This document shows positions 7,429 to 14,530 of a stretch of DNA of 39,062 nucleotides, piece after piece; the stretch's first letter is position 1; every line of letters begins with the position of its first letter. Origin of the DNA: Thermoguttaceae bacterium (GTDB taxonomy: Bacteria; Planctomycetota; Planctomycetia; Pirellulales; Thermoguttaceae); the NCBI GenBank assembly GCA_017408405.1, contig JAFQUP010000208.1:1-39062 (forward strand), read 5' to 3'. The position numbers and the translations under genes are program-made. A model generated the notes under the pieces. That model saw nothing but the letters and a program-made list of their open reading frames with translations, made no database searches and was not told where the DNA came from.

Positions 7429-8034
7429 ATGATGGCAGAAGTTAAAAAAAGTACCCTGAATGATCTGGACGCGATGTTTGAGAAAACGTGGACGATTTCG
7501 GACTTCATTGAAAAGCACTGTTCGCAGAAGGTGAAAATCATCTTTGGCAAAGACCTGACAGAGGAACAATTTGAAGCCGTTCCCGATGACGTGGTTATTA
7601 TTAACGGAGATTTTTGGAGGTGCGCGGATTGTGATTGTGCCGATTCGATTGAGGCGGTGCGTAACGTAGGAACGGACCTCCATTTGAATTACTTTGGGGA
7701 CCCCATTAAAGGAATTATTTTGGGCGATGGAACGGTCTGGTTCGACCCTTACGATTTTCAATATCGGCGTGATCCCGGATACCACCTTTTGAAAGATGTG
7801 GAGGGTGCGCGGCGCAAACTGGAAGAAATGAAAGGTTCCGATTACGTCCAGACTTTTGAGGATGGGAAAATTCTGTTTAACTTTGATGGTTTGCAAGAGT
7901 TGACGGAGGCGGACGGTTGGAACGCAGGGGATTTTTGCCCTTGGTGTGAAAGCGTGCTCGCCCTCTTGTTTGATTTCAAACTTTCGGGTGAGAATTCGGA
8001 ATACGCTTTTTCAATTTCCTATTCCAATTCCTGA
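7429..8034 (+). CDS. hypothetical acidic protein
   Basis: 201 residues, possibly starting at the second ATG (7432). AAAGGAGG 8 bases upstream gives a strong ribosome site. The protein is acidic, with a CADCDC cluster near residue 66 and a second cysteine pair (FCPWCES) near the C terminus; together they could bind a metal. No known domain recognised. It is co-transcribed with the excisionase-like gene upstream. A role in replication or its control is only suggested by position. Confidence 0.6.
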   Translation: MMAEVKKSTLNDLDAMFEKTWTISDFIEKHCSQKVKIIFGKDLTEEQFEAVPDDVVIINGDFWRCADCDCADSIEAVRNVGTDLHLNYFGDPIKGIILGDGTVWFDPYDFQYRRDPGYHLLKDVEGARRKLEEMKGSDYVQTFEDGKILFNFDGLQELTEADGWNAGDFCPWCESVLALLFDFKLSGENSEYAFSISYSNS

Positions 8035-8049
8035 TTCCCAATAAAAAAA

Positions 8050-8081
8050 GCCGTGCTGGTTATTCCCGTAACCGGCGCGGC
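8050..8081 (+). other. stable hairpin after the gene at 7429, no T-run on this strand
   Basis: GCCGTGCTGGTTA and TAACCGGCGCGGC form a 13-bp stem with two G-U pairs. Seven A precede it, so a minus-strand transcript would meet a T-run, but with two C-A mismatches. It may be a weak terminator or an RNA-stabilising structure. Confidence 0.4.
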
Positions 8082-8176
8082 GTGATTCAGGCAGAAAGCC
8101 CCTAAATGATACCTCCTATTATAATTCAAATTCTGGAAGTGTCAAGGGGTCTGCTTGAACTGTAGGAGGTTAATCT

Positions 8177-9310
8177 ATGAGTAATTTGGAAAATCGAATT
8201 ATAGAATACGTCCAGTGCTTTGATCCGGCGGTTTCTGGGTGCGGCGGCCAAAAGGCTTTGTGGGATTGTGCCTTGAAAGTGATCGTGGGATTTGACCTGA
8301 CACCGGAACAGGCGGCGGCGTTTCTGCTCGCTGGCTGGAATGATCGGTGTGATCCCCCTTGGTCCGAAAAGGAAATCTTGCGGACGTGTGAAAACGCTTG
8401 GAAGAAAGCCCCGGCGAAACGTGGAACTCTCCTTGAACGCGGTGAACGCTCGCAGGCGGTCAAGGCCCCGGCTTTTCCTCTGGTTCGTGCTGGCACTCGC
8501 TCCGGCTCCGGTACTGGTTCCGGCTCGCAGAGGTCCGAAATCCTGATTCATAAAAAGAACGGGATTGAGGAACAAAACGGAAAAAAGAGTTTCTGGTATA
8601 GCGTGACGCAAGTCCCCGGTGTTTTCATTAACGTTCCATTAAATCCGCAAACGTCGAAATATTTGAGGGCTTTTCTGTTTGAGTACCTTGACGGCTCCGG
8701 GAATCTGTACCAGCTTTGGAAGCGGATCGAATGGAAAGAACAGACGGCAAAAGGTAAACCCAAAAAAATAATTTTGGCTTACCATTATGACCCGGCGGCG
8801 GGTGGTTACGTTCGCGGCGGTGGAGGCTTGCCCCCGATTCCGTGGCGGCTCCCCGATTTGAAATCGGCGCAGGGGGTTTACTTGGTCGAAGGTGAAAAGG
8901 CGGCTATGAGGCTAAACGCTTTTTTGGATCGATGGTACAGGGATCAGAAAGTTTTGGCCGTCTGTTTCCCGAATGGCGCGGGGGCTTGGAAACCTGAACA
9001 CTCTGAATATTTCCGCGGAAAAGACGTTTTTATTTGGCCTGATAATGATTCCGCCGGTTTTGAGTATGCAAGGCGGGTGGCGGATTCCTTGCGCGGCGTG
9101 GCTCGTAATGTGGAGGCCCTTGCGTTTTACCCGTCCCACTTTCCCGAAAAGGCGGACGCGGCGGAAGTGATCGATTATTTTGACGGCTATACCGGCGGGC
9201 GCGGTGAAGTGACGGCGCGATCCCTTGCGGAATTGGTTCGGGAAATGTTTTTGAACTTTGAAAATTTAACCCCGGTCAATGACTGGGAAGGAATGAAAGA
9301 TGAAGAATGA
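8177..9310 (+). CDS. phage-type primase with PriCT-like N terminus and TOPRIM domain
   Basis: 377 residues. Residues about 15-80 match the PriCT-type domain of phage primases (GFDLTPEQAAAFLLAGWNDR, CDPPWSEKEIL). A serine/glycine-rich linker (103-118) leads to a central domain and a TOPRIM-like domain with VYLVEGEKAA (Glu238, Glu240) and FIWPDNDSAG (Asp289, Asp291), the acidic residues that bind the metal. It lacks the zinc finger seen in the prophage paralogue at 16426, but the central and TOPRIM parts are clearly related. GTAGGAGGTTAATCT precedes the ATG. It overlaps the helicase gene by 11 bases, so the two are coupled; together they should prime and unwind the element's origin. Confidence 0.8.
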   Translation: MSNLENRIIEYVQCFDPAVSGCGGQKALWDCALKVIVGFDLTPEQAAAFLLAGWNDRCDPPWSEKEILRTCENAWKKAPAKRGTLLERGERSQAVKAPAFPLVRAGTRSGSGTGSGSQRSEILIHKKNGIEEQNGKKSFWYSVTQVPGVFINVPLNPQTSKYLRAFLFEYLDGSGNLYQLWKRIEWKEQTAKGKPKKIILAYHYDPAAGGYVRGGGGLPPIPWRLPDLKSAQGVYLVEGEKAAMRLNAFLDRWYRDQKVLAVCFPNGAGAWKPEHSEYFRGKDVFIWPDNDSAGFEYARRVADSLRGVARNVEALAFYPSHFPEKADAAEVIDYFDGYTGGRGEVTARSLAELVREMFLNFENLTPVNDWEGMKDEE

Positions 9311-10913
9311 ATTTGGTGATTGGATTGTTTCAATCAATACACCCGATGACGTGGCGAAAATCGGCGCGGAATGGCTCGCGGAACACTCGCAGGGGCAAAC
9401 GGTCAAGAGGCCCGGACGGCCCCGCAAACAGGCGGAAAACGGCCCTGCTGAGGGACAGGCCTCCGGCTCCGGCGGCGATCCCAAAAACTCCCCGGCCCGT
9501 GGACGTGGGAGGCGTGAACTGATTCCGCGGAAAGTATCGGCGGCGGTTTGTGGGGACTTCTTTCTAATGCAGTACGCAGACCCGGTATTTCTTCTTTTTG
9601 GTTCGCAGTGGCTCCGATACGATGACGCCAACGGCTGGCGGCTTTGTGTCGATGACGGCCCGGCCCGGCGGTTGGTTGAAAGATTTCTTGCGGAACGGTA
9701 CAAAGACGATTTCACCGAAAAACTGTCCCGCGATGTTTTCGCGTATGTTCGGGCGAAATGGTCGATTTGTAAAGAGTTTGATTATAAGTCTTGGTGGATT
9801 CATACGGACCCGGAAACCCGCTCCCTGAAAGCGGTTGAGGCCCCTTACTGGCTCGCTTGCCGGAATCGTGTGTTGAACGTCAAGACCCGCAAAACCTTGA
9901 ATTATACCCCCCGCCTGTTGACCGTGGGGCGGATTCCTTGCGATTATGACCCGGCGGCGGATTGTGTCAAGTTTAAGCGATTCCTTGAATCCGTTCTTCA
10001 ACCCGATGACGTTGAAAATTTTTTGATGGCTTGCGGAATATCCCTGATTTATGAAAGGCAGAAATCGAACGTCTTTTTCGTCCTTTACGGTGATTCAGGT
10101 ACAGGAAAAAGTACATTCCTTAAAATCCTCTCGAAAATCAATGAGGGGACGGTTTGCAGTGTTTCCCTCTCCGATTTCGGCGAACGGTTTGGAATGGTGG
10201 ACGTGACGACCCACCGTGTCAATATTGTGGAGGATATGGAAAATATTTATGAAGGCGGAAAAGTTTCCAAACGTGAAGCGGACCTGAAAAAGATTGCTTG
10301 CGGCGAAATCATCAAAGACGGGGAGAAATACCAGAAAGCAACGGAACGCCCGGCCCTTGCGATCTGCTTCTTTGGCGCGAACAGGATCCCGCGGTTTGCC
10401 GATACATCGGAGGCGATTTCGGACCGAATGAGGCTTTTCCTGTTTCCGAATAAGTTTAGAGGAACAGAGAAACAGAATTGCTCGATTGCAGACGAAATCA
10501 TTAAGGACGAATTGCCCGGCGTGCTGAATCTGTTTTTGGAACACTTGACCCGCTTTTTTGGTCTGCTCGAAAACCCGGCTCCGGGAAAGAAAACGTTTCC
10601 TGAAAGTGAATCAGGGGCGGCGGAAAAAATCAAGGCGATTCAGGCAGCCCGTCCGTGGGAACTCTGGATTGAGGAAAATCTGGAAGTGGTCGAAGAGGGA
10701 AAGGTGGAGACTCGCAAGGTTTACGAAAAATACCGTGTGGATTCTTTGGCCAGTGGGTATAGCCCGAAAGCCGAAAATCAGTTTGTTGAATTGGTGCTTG
10801 ACTATTACAGGAAAAGGGCAGTTCCGGTCCAAAAGAAGCGCGTCCAGAATGGAACAGTCAAAAATTCCTATTATATCCGCCTGAATCTGCTGAATGATGG
10901 GAAAATCATTTAA
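9300..10913 (+). CDS. D5/P4-type superfamily 3 replicative helicase
   Basis: 537 residues. The P-loop GDSGTGKST lies at about residue 264, followed by the Walker B-like NIVEDMENI and a sensor region (AICFFGANRIPRFAD), the order seen in phage D5-type primase-helicases. The N-terminal part carries KRPGRPRK (about residues 37-44), which resembles an AT-hook and could touch AT-rich origin DNA. The C-terminal region after residue 450 is a small winged-helix-like part. It acts as a hexameric 3'-5' helicase with the primase encoded just upstream. It is paralogous to the helicase at 17875 (shared DFGERF/HFGERF and NKFRGTE/NVFRGTE segments). Confidence 0.85.
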   Translation: MKNEFGDWIVSINTPDDVAKIGAEWLAEHSQGQTVKRPGRPRKQAENGPAEGQASGSGGDPKNSPARGRGRRELIPRKVSAAVCGDFFLMQYADPVFLLFGSQWLRYDDANGWRLCVDDGPARRLVERFLAERYKDDFTEKLSRDVFAYVRAKWSICKEFDYKSWWIHTDPETRSLKAVEAPYWLACRNRVLNVKTRKTLNYTPRLLTVGRIPCDYDPAADCVKFKRFLESVLQPDDVENFLMACGISLIYERQKSNVFFVLYGDSGTGKSTFLKILSKINEGTVCSVSLSDFGERFGMVDVTTHRVNIVEDMENIYEGGKVSKREADLKKIACGEIIKDGEKYQKATERPALAICFFGANRIPRFADTSEAISDRMRLFLFPNKFRGTEKQNCSIADEIIKDELPGVLNLFLEHLTRFFGLLENPAPGKKTFPESESGAAEKIKAIQAARPWELWIEENLEVVEEGKVETRKVYEKYRVDSLASGYSPKAENQFVELVLDYYRKRAVPVQKKRVQNGTVKNSYYIRLNLLNDGKII

Positions 10914-11164
10914 GACGGCGTGGACGGGGTGGACGGGGTTCCCCTTAATCTTTATTTATTAATTTAGATTAAATCCTTAAAATTCCGCCTTGCGTATGAT
11001 TGCAATTTGAGGCTCCTGCAATTTACCAAAAATTTCTAAAAAATTTTAGAAAATTCTAGGGGGTCCCAATATTCGATAAAAAAATATCTTGTATAATAGA
11101 TTCCAATGAGGGGTAGGCGTTTCCCTCAGATGGTTCCAAAACTTGATTTTAAGGAGTTTTGAAA
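10914..11164. other. intergenic gap with tandem repeat and AT-rich tract
   Basis: TGGACGGGG is repeated twice without gap (10921-10938) and followed by GGGGTTCCCC and about 45 bases of almost pure A/T. This could be an alternative origin or part of attachment control. TATAAT at 11092-11097 is a possible -10 box for the integrase without a clear -35 box. Confidence 0.4.
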
Positions 11165-12634
11165 ATGGCGTCACTTGACAGAAAACACGTTCCATACCTG
11201 ATTTACGTTTACATTGACAAAAGGCAGAAAAAGATCAATACTGGCCTGAAAAATTTAAGAGAGGCGGAAAGAATGGCAGAGCATATTACGAAGCTGGAAA
11301 ACGCTTGCAAGAACGGCCTGACTACTCTTGACGCGGATTTGGCTGGGTGGGTGAATCGTCTGGAAAAGTCCAATTCAAAAGTTTATGAAAAACTCGTTTC
11401 CCTTGGTCTGCTCCCCAAAAAGGAAAAGACTGTTACTGTTGGTGACGTGTGCAATATGTACTTGCAGTTTTGCAAGGCCAAAACAGAGGCGACAGAATAC
11501 AAGCACGAACAGGCGGTAAAACTTGTACTCGGTTACTTCGACACGGAAACACCCGTCAAGGATATTACCACCGATGACGCTCTGAAATTCCGTCGATGGG
11601 TGGAAACGGCCCCTTTGAACTCTCGCAGTAAAGAGGCGAAACCCTATTCAAGATTTTGCGTAAATCGGCGTGTGAGTGCCGTCAAGTCGATTTTTCATTT
11701 CGCCCAAAACAGACTGAATCTGATTCCCAATAATCCGTTCAATATCATTGAATCAGGCCCCACTGGAAACACCGAAAATAAAGACTATGTTTCAAAAGAG
11801 GTGATACTTGACGTAATCGAAAAGACCGGAAATCTGAAATGGAAATTGATCCTTGCGTTTGGCCGTTTCGCTGGGTGTAGAGGCGCGTCCGACCTGTCCC
11901 TTTTGACGTGGGATAAAATTCATTGGTCAAGTCAAGAGGAAATAGGATTTGTGACGCTGGAAGGGAAAACGACCGGGAACGTTCCATTACACCCGGTACT
12001 TGAAAATCTGCTCCGTGACTGGTTTGACCGTGCCCCGGAGGGCGTGGAAAAGGTTTTTCCAGAGGTAAACAAAATATCGAATATAAACACGAACATCAAA
12101 AAGAGTATTCGACGCGCTGGGTATGAAGTTTGGAAAAATCCGTGGTATTCCTTGCGGACGTCCTTTTGTAACGATGTGCTTGAAAGCGGCGTGGACCTGA
12201 TAACATACCAGCACGTGTGCCGTCACTCGATGAACACGGCCTTGAAGTACTACCAAAAATACCATAACGGACGGGAAAAGAAAGCGGTGGAAATGCTGAA
12301 AAACTCTCCTTTATGGTGTGAATCCGGCTCTGTAGGGTGTAGTTTTGCGGCGGACGGCTCGCAGAAAAACGCGGGAAATCCCTTGAAATATAGTACTCTG
12401 AATGATTTTCAAGAGGGTGTTAAATCGGGTGTAGTCAAGGTGTTAAATGAGGTGTTGCAAGGCGTTTCGTTTAATGTTCAAGACGTGCAAAAAATCAAGG
12501 AAGAAATCATTAATATGCTTGAAAATACGACACTTGACGATATTCAAGACCCACAAAAAAACCTCCTTGCAATTTCTCGCAAGAAGGCTAAAATGGGCGA
12601 TACAGGACTCGAACCTGTGACATCCGCCTTGTAA
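11165..12634 (+). CDS. int: tyrosine recombinase (phage-type integrase) of the element
   Basis: 489 residues from the ATG at 11165, which has AAGGAG 8 bases upstream; a TTG at 11159 is less likely. A short N-terminal arm domain and a core-binding domain (about 90-195) precede the catalytic domain: Arg239 in FAGCRGASDLSLLTW, a lysine in GKTTGNVPLHP, Arg331 in WYSLRTSF (Tyr replaces the usual His of HxxR), CRHSMNT and the nucleophile Tyr362 or 363 in ALKYYQKY. About 110 extra residues follow the tyrosine. The last residues (LEPVTSAL) are encoded by tRNA sequence to the right of the att core; its stop codon lies in the anticodon loop of the tRNA remnant. Confidence 0.9.
   Translation: MASLDRKHVPYLIYVYIDKRQKKINTGLKNLREAERMAEHITKLENACKNGLTTLDADLAGWVNRLEKSNSKVYEKLVSLGLLPKKEKTVTVGDVCNMYLQFCKAKTEATEYKHEQAVKLVLGYFDTETPVKDITTDDALKFRRWVETAPLNSRSKEAKPYSRFCVNRRVSAVKSIFHFAQNRLNLIPNNPFNIIESGPTGNTENKDYVSKEVILDVIEKTGNLKWKLILAFGRFAGCRGASDLSLLTWDKIHWSSQEEIGFVTLEGKTTGNVPLHPVLENLLRDWFDRAPEGVEKVFPEVNKISNINTNIKKSIRRAGYEVWKNPWYSLRTSFCNDVLESGVDLITYQHVCRHSMNTALKYYQKYHNGREKKAVEMLKNSPLWCESGSVGCSFAADGSQKNAGNPLKYSTLNDFQEGVKSGVVKVLNEVLQGVSFNVQDVQKIKEEIINMLENTTLDDIQDPQKNLLAISRKKAKMGDTGLEPVTSAL
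12416..12455. repeat. putative integrase arm-type sites, right end, inside int
   Basis: GGTGTTAAATCGGGTGTAGT (12416-12435) matches 3774-3793 exactly. A second, imperfect copy (GGTGTTAAATGAGGTGT, 12439-12455) follows 23 bases later, and GGGTGTAGT also appears near 12337. The sites are embedded in coding sequence, 160-180 bases from the att core. Confidence 0.6.
12594..12606 (-). other. attachment core at the right end of the 8.9-kb element (attR)
   Basis: The second copy of TGGGCGATACAGG. To the right the tRNA sequence continues through the T-loop and variable loop; to the left is integrase coding sequence. Joining this left flank to the right flank at 3732 reconstructs the circular attP. Confidence 0.75.
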
Positions 12635-12635
12635 G
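12594..12635 (-). pseudogene. 3' half of tRNA-Val(UAC), cut at the anticodon loop
   Basis: On the minus strand: loop CTTACAA (anticodon UAC), stem strand GGCGG, variable ATGTC, T-arm ACAGG-TTCGAGT-CCTGT, acceptor strand ATCGCCC and discriminator A. No CCA is encoded. The 5' stem partner CCGCC, the D-arm and the 5' acceptor strand (GGGCGAT) are absent: the sequence to the right is AT-rich and unrelated. A break exactly at the anticodon loop is what tyrosine integrases leave when a prophage displaces the 3' half of a tRNA gene. The intact gene would then lie at the far end of the prophage, outside the window. Confidence 0.85.
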
Positions 12636-12801
12636 GATTTTTTGTAGATTTTTCGAAATGCGCGAAATGTCGTATTTTACGGGGTTTAATGCAGTTTTGA
12701 TGTTCTCAAAAATGTTCCAAAAAGTACCAAAAACTGCGTTTTTGTGGTCGTCGACCACAAAGGAAAAAAAGGTGAAAAAAGTCGGAAAAAGTTAAAATTT
12801 T
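12636..12801. other. non-coding segment with a 21-base palindrome
   Basis: TTTGTGGTCG and CGACCACAAA (12741-12761) flank a single T. Short direct repeats (GCGAAATG/TCGAAATG at about 12654-12669) lie to the left. Being next to the tRNA remnant, these may be integrase arm sites of the prophage, or a terminator for the minus-strand gene on the right. Confidence 0.4.
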
Positions 12802-13455
12802 TTATTTTCCCCCATTTATACGGTCGGCCCAGCCGATCGAATCGAAGTACTGAAGATCCGGAACGGAAAAATCCCGGCGGGAATACAGTTCAAATTTACC
12901 GTCCCGCTCAAGCAGGATCCAGTCCGGCGTAGCGTCGATCAGGCGGGCGTCAAATTGCGGGAGATCCCACGGATTCCAGGTACGCAGTTCAAAGTCATTC
13001 ACCGTCACCGACGATTCATCGAAAGTTTCCAGAGCGTCCAAAAATCGGCGGTCCTTTTCCGAAAATTTTTCATAGCCGAATGTCTTTTTATTTTTGCCGA
13101 TCCGGAGCGTCACTTTTTCGCCGGTCCTCTCCAGAAAACGCCCTTTTACTTTTTTGCCGTTCATATCCTCCCAGACCCGCATAGCATTTACGATTTTTAA
13201 CGGCTCGCGGGTCTCAACCGCAGACGATCCATCCGCCGCAGGAACGACAGCCGGGGCCGGAGCAGGAGCGGGGACCGAAAGGGGGGAAGTGGGGTTCTCT
13301 TTTCCGAAATCCCTAATTCCGAACCCCCAGAAGATCCCAAGAAGAAAAATTCCGACGACAAAAAGACTTCCTCCACAGCCGAAAGTCCGACGATTTTTTG
13401 TTTTCAGGGCGCGGTTTATTTCAGCAAATTCCTTATTCGTTACATATCGTCCCAT
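12802..13455 (-). CDS. membrane-anchored SHD1-domain protein
   Basis: 217 residues. A cytoplasmic N terminus is followed by one membrane helix (about 27-47, GGSLFVVGIFLLGIFWGFG), an alanine/proline linker (PAPAPAPAVVPA) and an SHD1-like domain (about 92-125: VWEDMNGKKVKGRFLERTGE, then VTLRIG and YEKFSEKDRRFL). This domain is frequent in Planctomycetota, Lentisphaerota and Verrucomicrobiota. The last 90 residues are unassigned. AAAGGAGG precedes the ATG. It is divergent from the repressor gene and lies between the tRNA remnant and the phage genes, so it may be a prophage-carried host-type gene, or a host gene if the prophage boundary lies further right. Confidence 0.7.
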   Translation of the reverse strand: MGRYVTNKEFAEINRALKTKNRRTFGCGGSLFVVGIFLLGIFWGFGIRDFGKENPTSPLSVPAPAPAPAVVPAADGSSAVETREPLKIVNAMRVWEDMNGKKVKGRFLERTGEKVTLRIGKNKKTFGYEKFSEKDRRFLDALETFDESSVTVNDFELRTWNPWDLPQFDARLIDATPDWILLERDGKFELYSRRDFSVPDLQYFDSIGWADRINGGK

Positions 13456-13516
13456 AAAATCCTCCTTTAAACTAGCTCAATTTTAAGAATTTCATTTTCT
13501 GTAGCAAGGGGGGGAG

Positions 13517-13532
13517 TGTCCAAATTTGGACA
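13517..13532. promoter_or_regulatory. recurrent palindrome, copy 1
   Basis: TGTCCAAATTTGGACA, a perfect 16-bp palindrome, lies 50 bases upstream of the consensus promoter of the ribbon-helix-helix gene and 60 bases upstream of the divergent membrane gene. The left flank GGAG also matches copies 2 and 4. Confidence 0.7.
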
Positions 13533-13582
13533 GGCGGGGAAAATTTTTTTGAAAATTTTTTAAAATTTTTGTCAAAAGGCTA

Positions 13583-13610
13583 TTGACAAACAGCTTCCCG
13601 TCCGTATAAT
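13583..13610 (+). promoter_or_regulatory. consensus sigma-70-type promoter
   Basis: TTGACA and TATAAT with a 16-base spacer: both boxes are perfect consensus. It drives the ribbon-helix-helix gene and probably the early cluster. It is the strongest promoter in the window. Confidence 0.85.
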
Positions 13611-13630
13611 AGAAAAAACATGAGTGAAAA

Positions 13631-13649
13631 AGGAGTAAATTTTACTCCT
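13631..13649. promoter_or_regulatory. operator-like palindrome just downstream of the promoter
   Basis: AGGAGTAAA and TTTACTCCT around a central T. It covers about +14 to +32 of the transcript, where a bound repressor would block polymerase. Autoregulation by the adjacent ribbon-helix-helix protein is the simplest reading. Confidence 0.6.
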
Positions 13650-13671
13650 AACAAAGAAAGGAGGAAAACTC

Positions 13672-13902
13672 ATGAAATTGAAAAGATTTCAGCTTAACGC
13701 ACCGGAAGAGATTTTGTCGATGCTCGACAAGCTCGCAGGGGCGCGTTATTGTGACCGGAGCGAATATTTACGAAGTTTGATTTTGGACATTGAAAAAGCA
13801 GGCGGGAAATTTCCTACAGAAATCAAGGCCGAATGCGCGGAACAGATCGAAAATTTTCGCCGGCGGCTGGAGGAAGTTGAAAAGAAAATCGGCTTAAAAT
13901 GA
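13672..13902 (+). CDS. ribbon-helix-helix (CopG/Arc-like) DNA-binding protein
   Basis: 76 residues. The first 45 form a ribbon-helix-helix: an LKRFQLNAP strand, EEILSMLDKLAGAR helix, then YCDRSEYLRSLILDIEKAG. A charged coiled-coil-like tail (EQIENFRRRLEEVEKKIG) follows. Such dimers repress their own operon and set phage or plasmid copy-control states. AGGAGG with 7-base spacing precedes the ATG. It sits behind the strongest promoter of the window with an operator-like palindrome in its leader, as expected for a prophage repressor or early regulator. No toxin gene follows it. Confidence 0.75.
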   Translation: MKLKRFQLNAPEEILSMLDKLAGARYCDRSEYLRSLILDIEKAGGKFPTEIKAECAEQIENFRRRLEEVEKKIGLK

Positions 13903-14091
13903 AAAAGAGTCGGAGCGTGCGGCAGACCTAGGAAATCAATCGCACACTCCCAAGCCCCGAAGGACACTTCTTATTATAGCCATCTACGGCTTTTTGTCAA
14001 GAGGTCTCCCGACGGCATTCCTCCAGCCGGTCAAATCTGCCCCGTAAGCCGCGGGGCGTTCCATCTACACAAAACGGGAGAGTCAGCCAAA
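13903..14091. other. intergenic region with small hairpins
   Basis: AGCC-GGCT followed by TTTTTG (about 13978-13997) may be a weak terminator. GCCCCG and CGGGGC (about 14039-14057) form a hairpin 35 bases before the next ATG. No gene seen. Confidence 0.4.
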
Positions 14092-14361
14092 ATGCTCACA
14101 CTTAACGAAGCCGCCGAACATTTTAAAGTTTCGACGCGCCGGATCGTCACATGGGTCCAGGCGGGCGAACTGAAGGCCGTCAACGTCTCCAGGAATCCCA
14201 ACAGCAGAAAGCCCAATTTACGTTTTCGCGAGATCGACATTCAAGATTTCGAAGAAAGCAGGCTCACGGGAAAACATCCGGAACGGAAAGCTCGGAAGTC
14301 TAGCGGACTTTCGAAAGATTGGGCGGCCCGCGCCCAAAAGCTAGGCCTCAATCTCAAATAA
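14092..14361 (+). CDS. excisionase-family helix-turn-helix protein
   Basis: 89 residues. LTLNEAAEHFKVSTRRIVTW, VQAGELKAVNVSRN and LRFREIDIQDFEE match the HTH_17/excisionase pattern: helix-turn-helix, a wing whose residues contact DNA, and a closing helix. The tail is basic (HPERKARKSSG, DWAARAQKLG). ACGGGAGAGTCAGCCAAA precedes the ATG. Candidate roles are prophage excisionase, early transcription regulator or origin-binding factor. It resembles the satellite's protein at 7210 in fold but not closely in sequence. Confidence 0.7.
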   Translation: MLTLNEAAEHFKVSTRRIVTWVQAGELKAVNVSRNPNSRKPNLRFREIDIQDFEESRLTGKHPERKARKSSGLSKDWAARAQKLGLNLK

Positions 14362-14530
14362 AAAACATCGAAAATTTTTCATCGTTTCCGGAACCGATCG
14401 CCATTCCAGGCAGAGCCGGGGCAATGATGTTCGGCCAAAGGAAGGAGCGTGTTGGTCTTCCGGAGGCCCAGTCGCCCGCAGGTGGGTTCCCTCGAACAGG
14501 ATCACTTTTTTCAAGAGAAAAGGAAACGGA

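Noticed and set aside
12594..12670. Intact tRNA-Val gene
   Set aside because: The 5' half (acceptor 5' strand, D-arm, anticodon 5' stem) is absent; only the 3' half remains.
13672..14361. Toxin-antitoxin pair led by the ribbon-helix-helix gene
   Set aside because: The next gene is an excisionase-type HTH 190 bases away, not a toxin; no RelE/MazF/PIN-like frame is adjacent.
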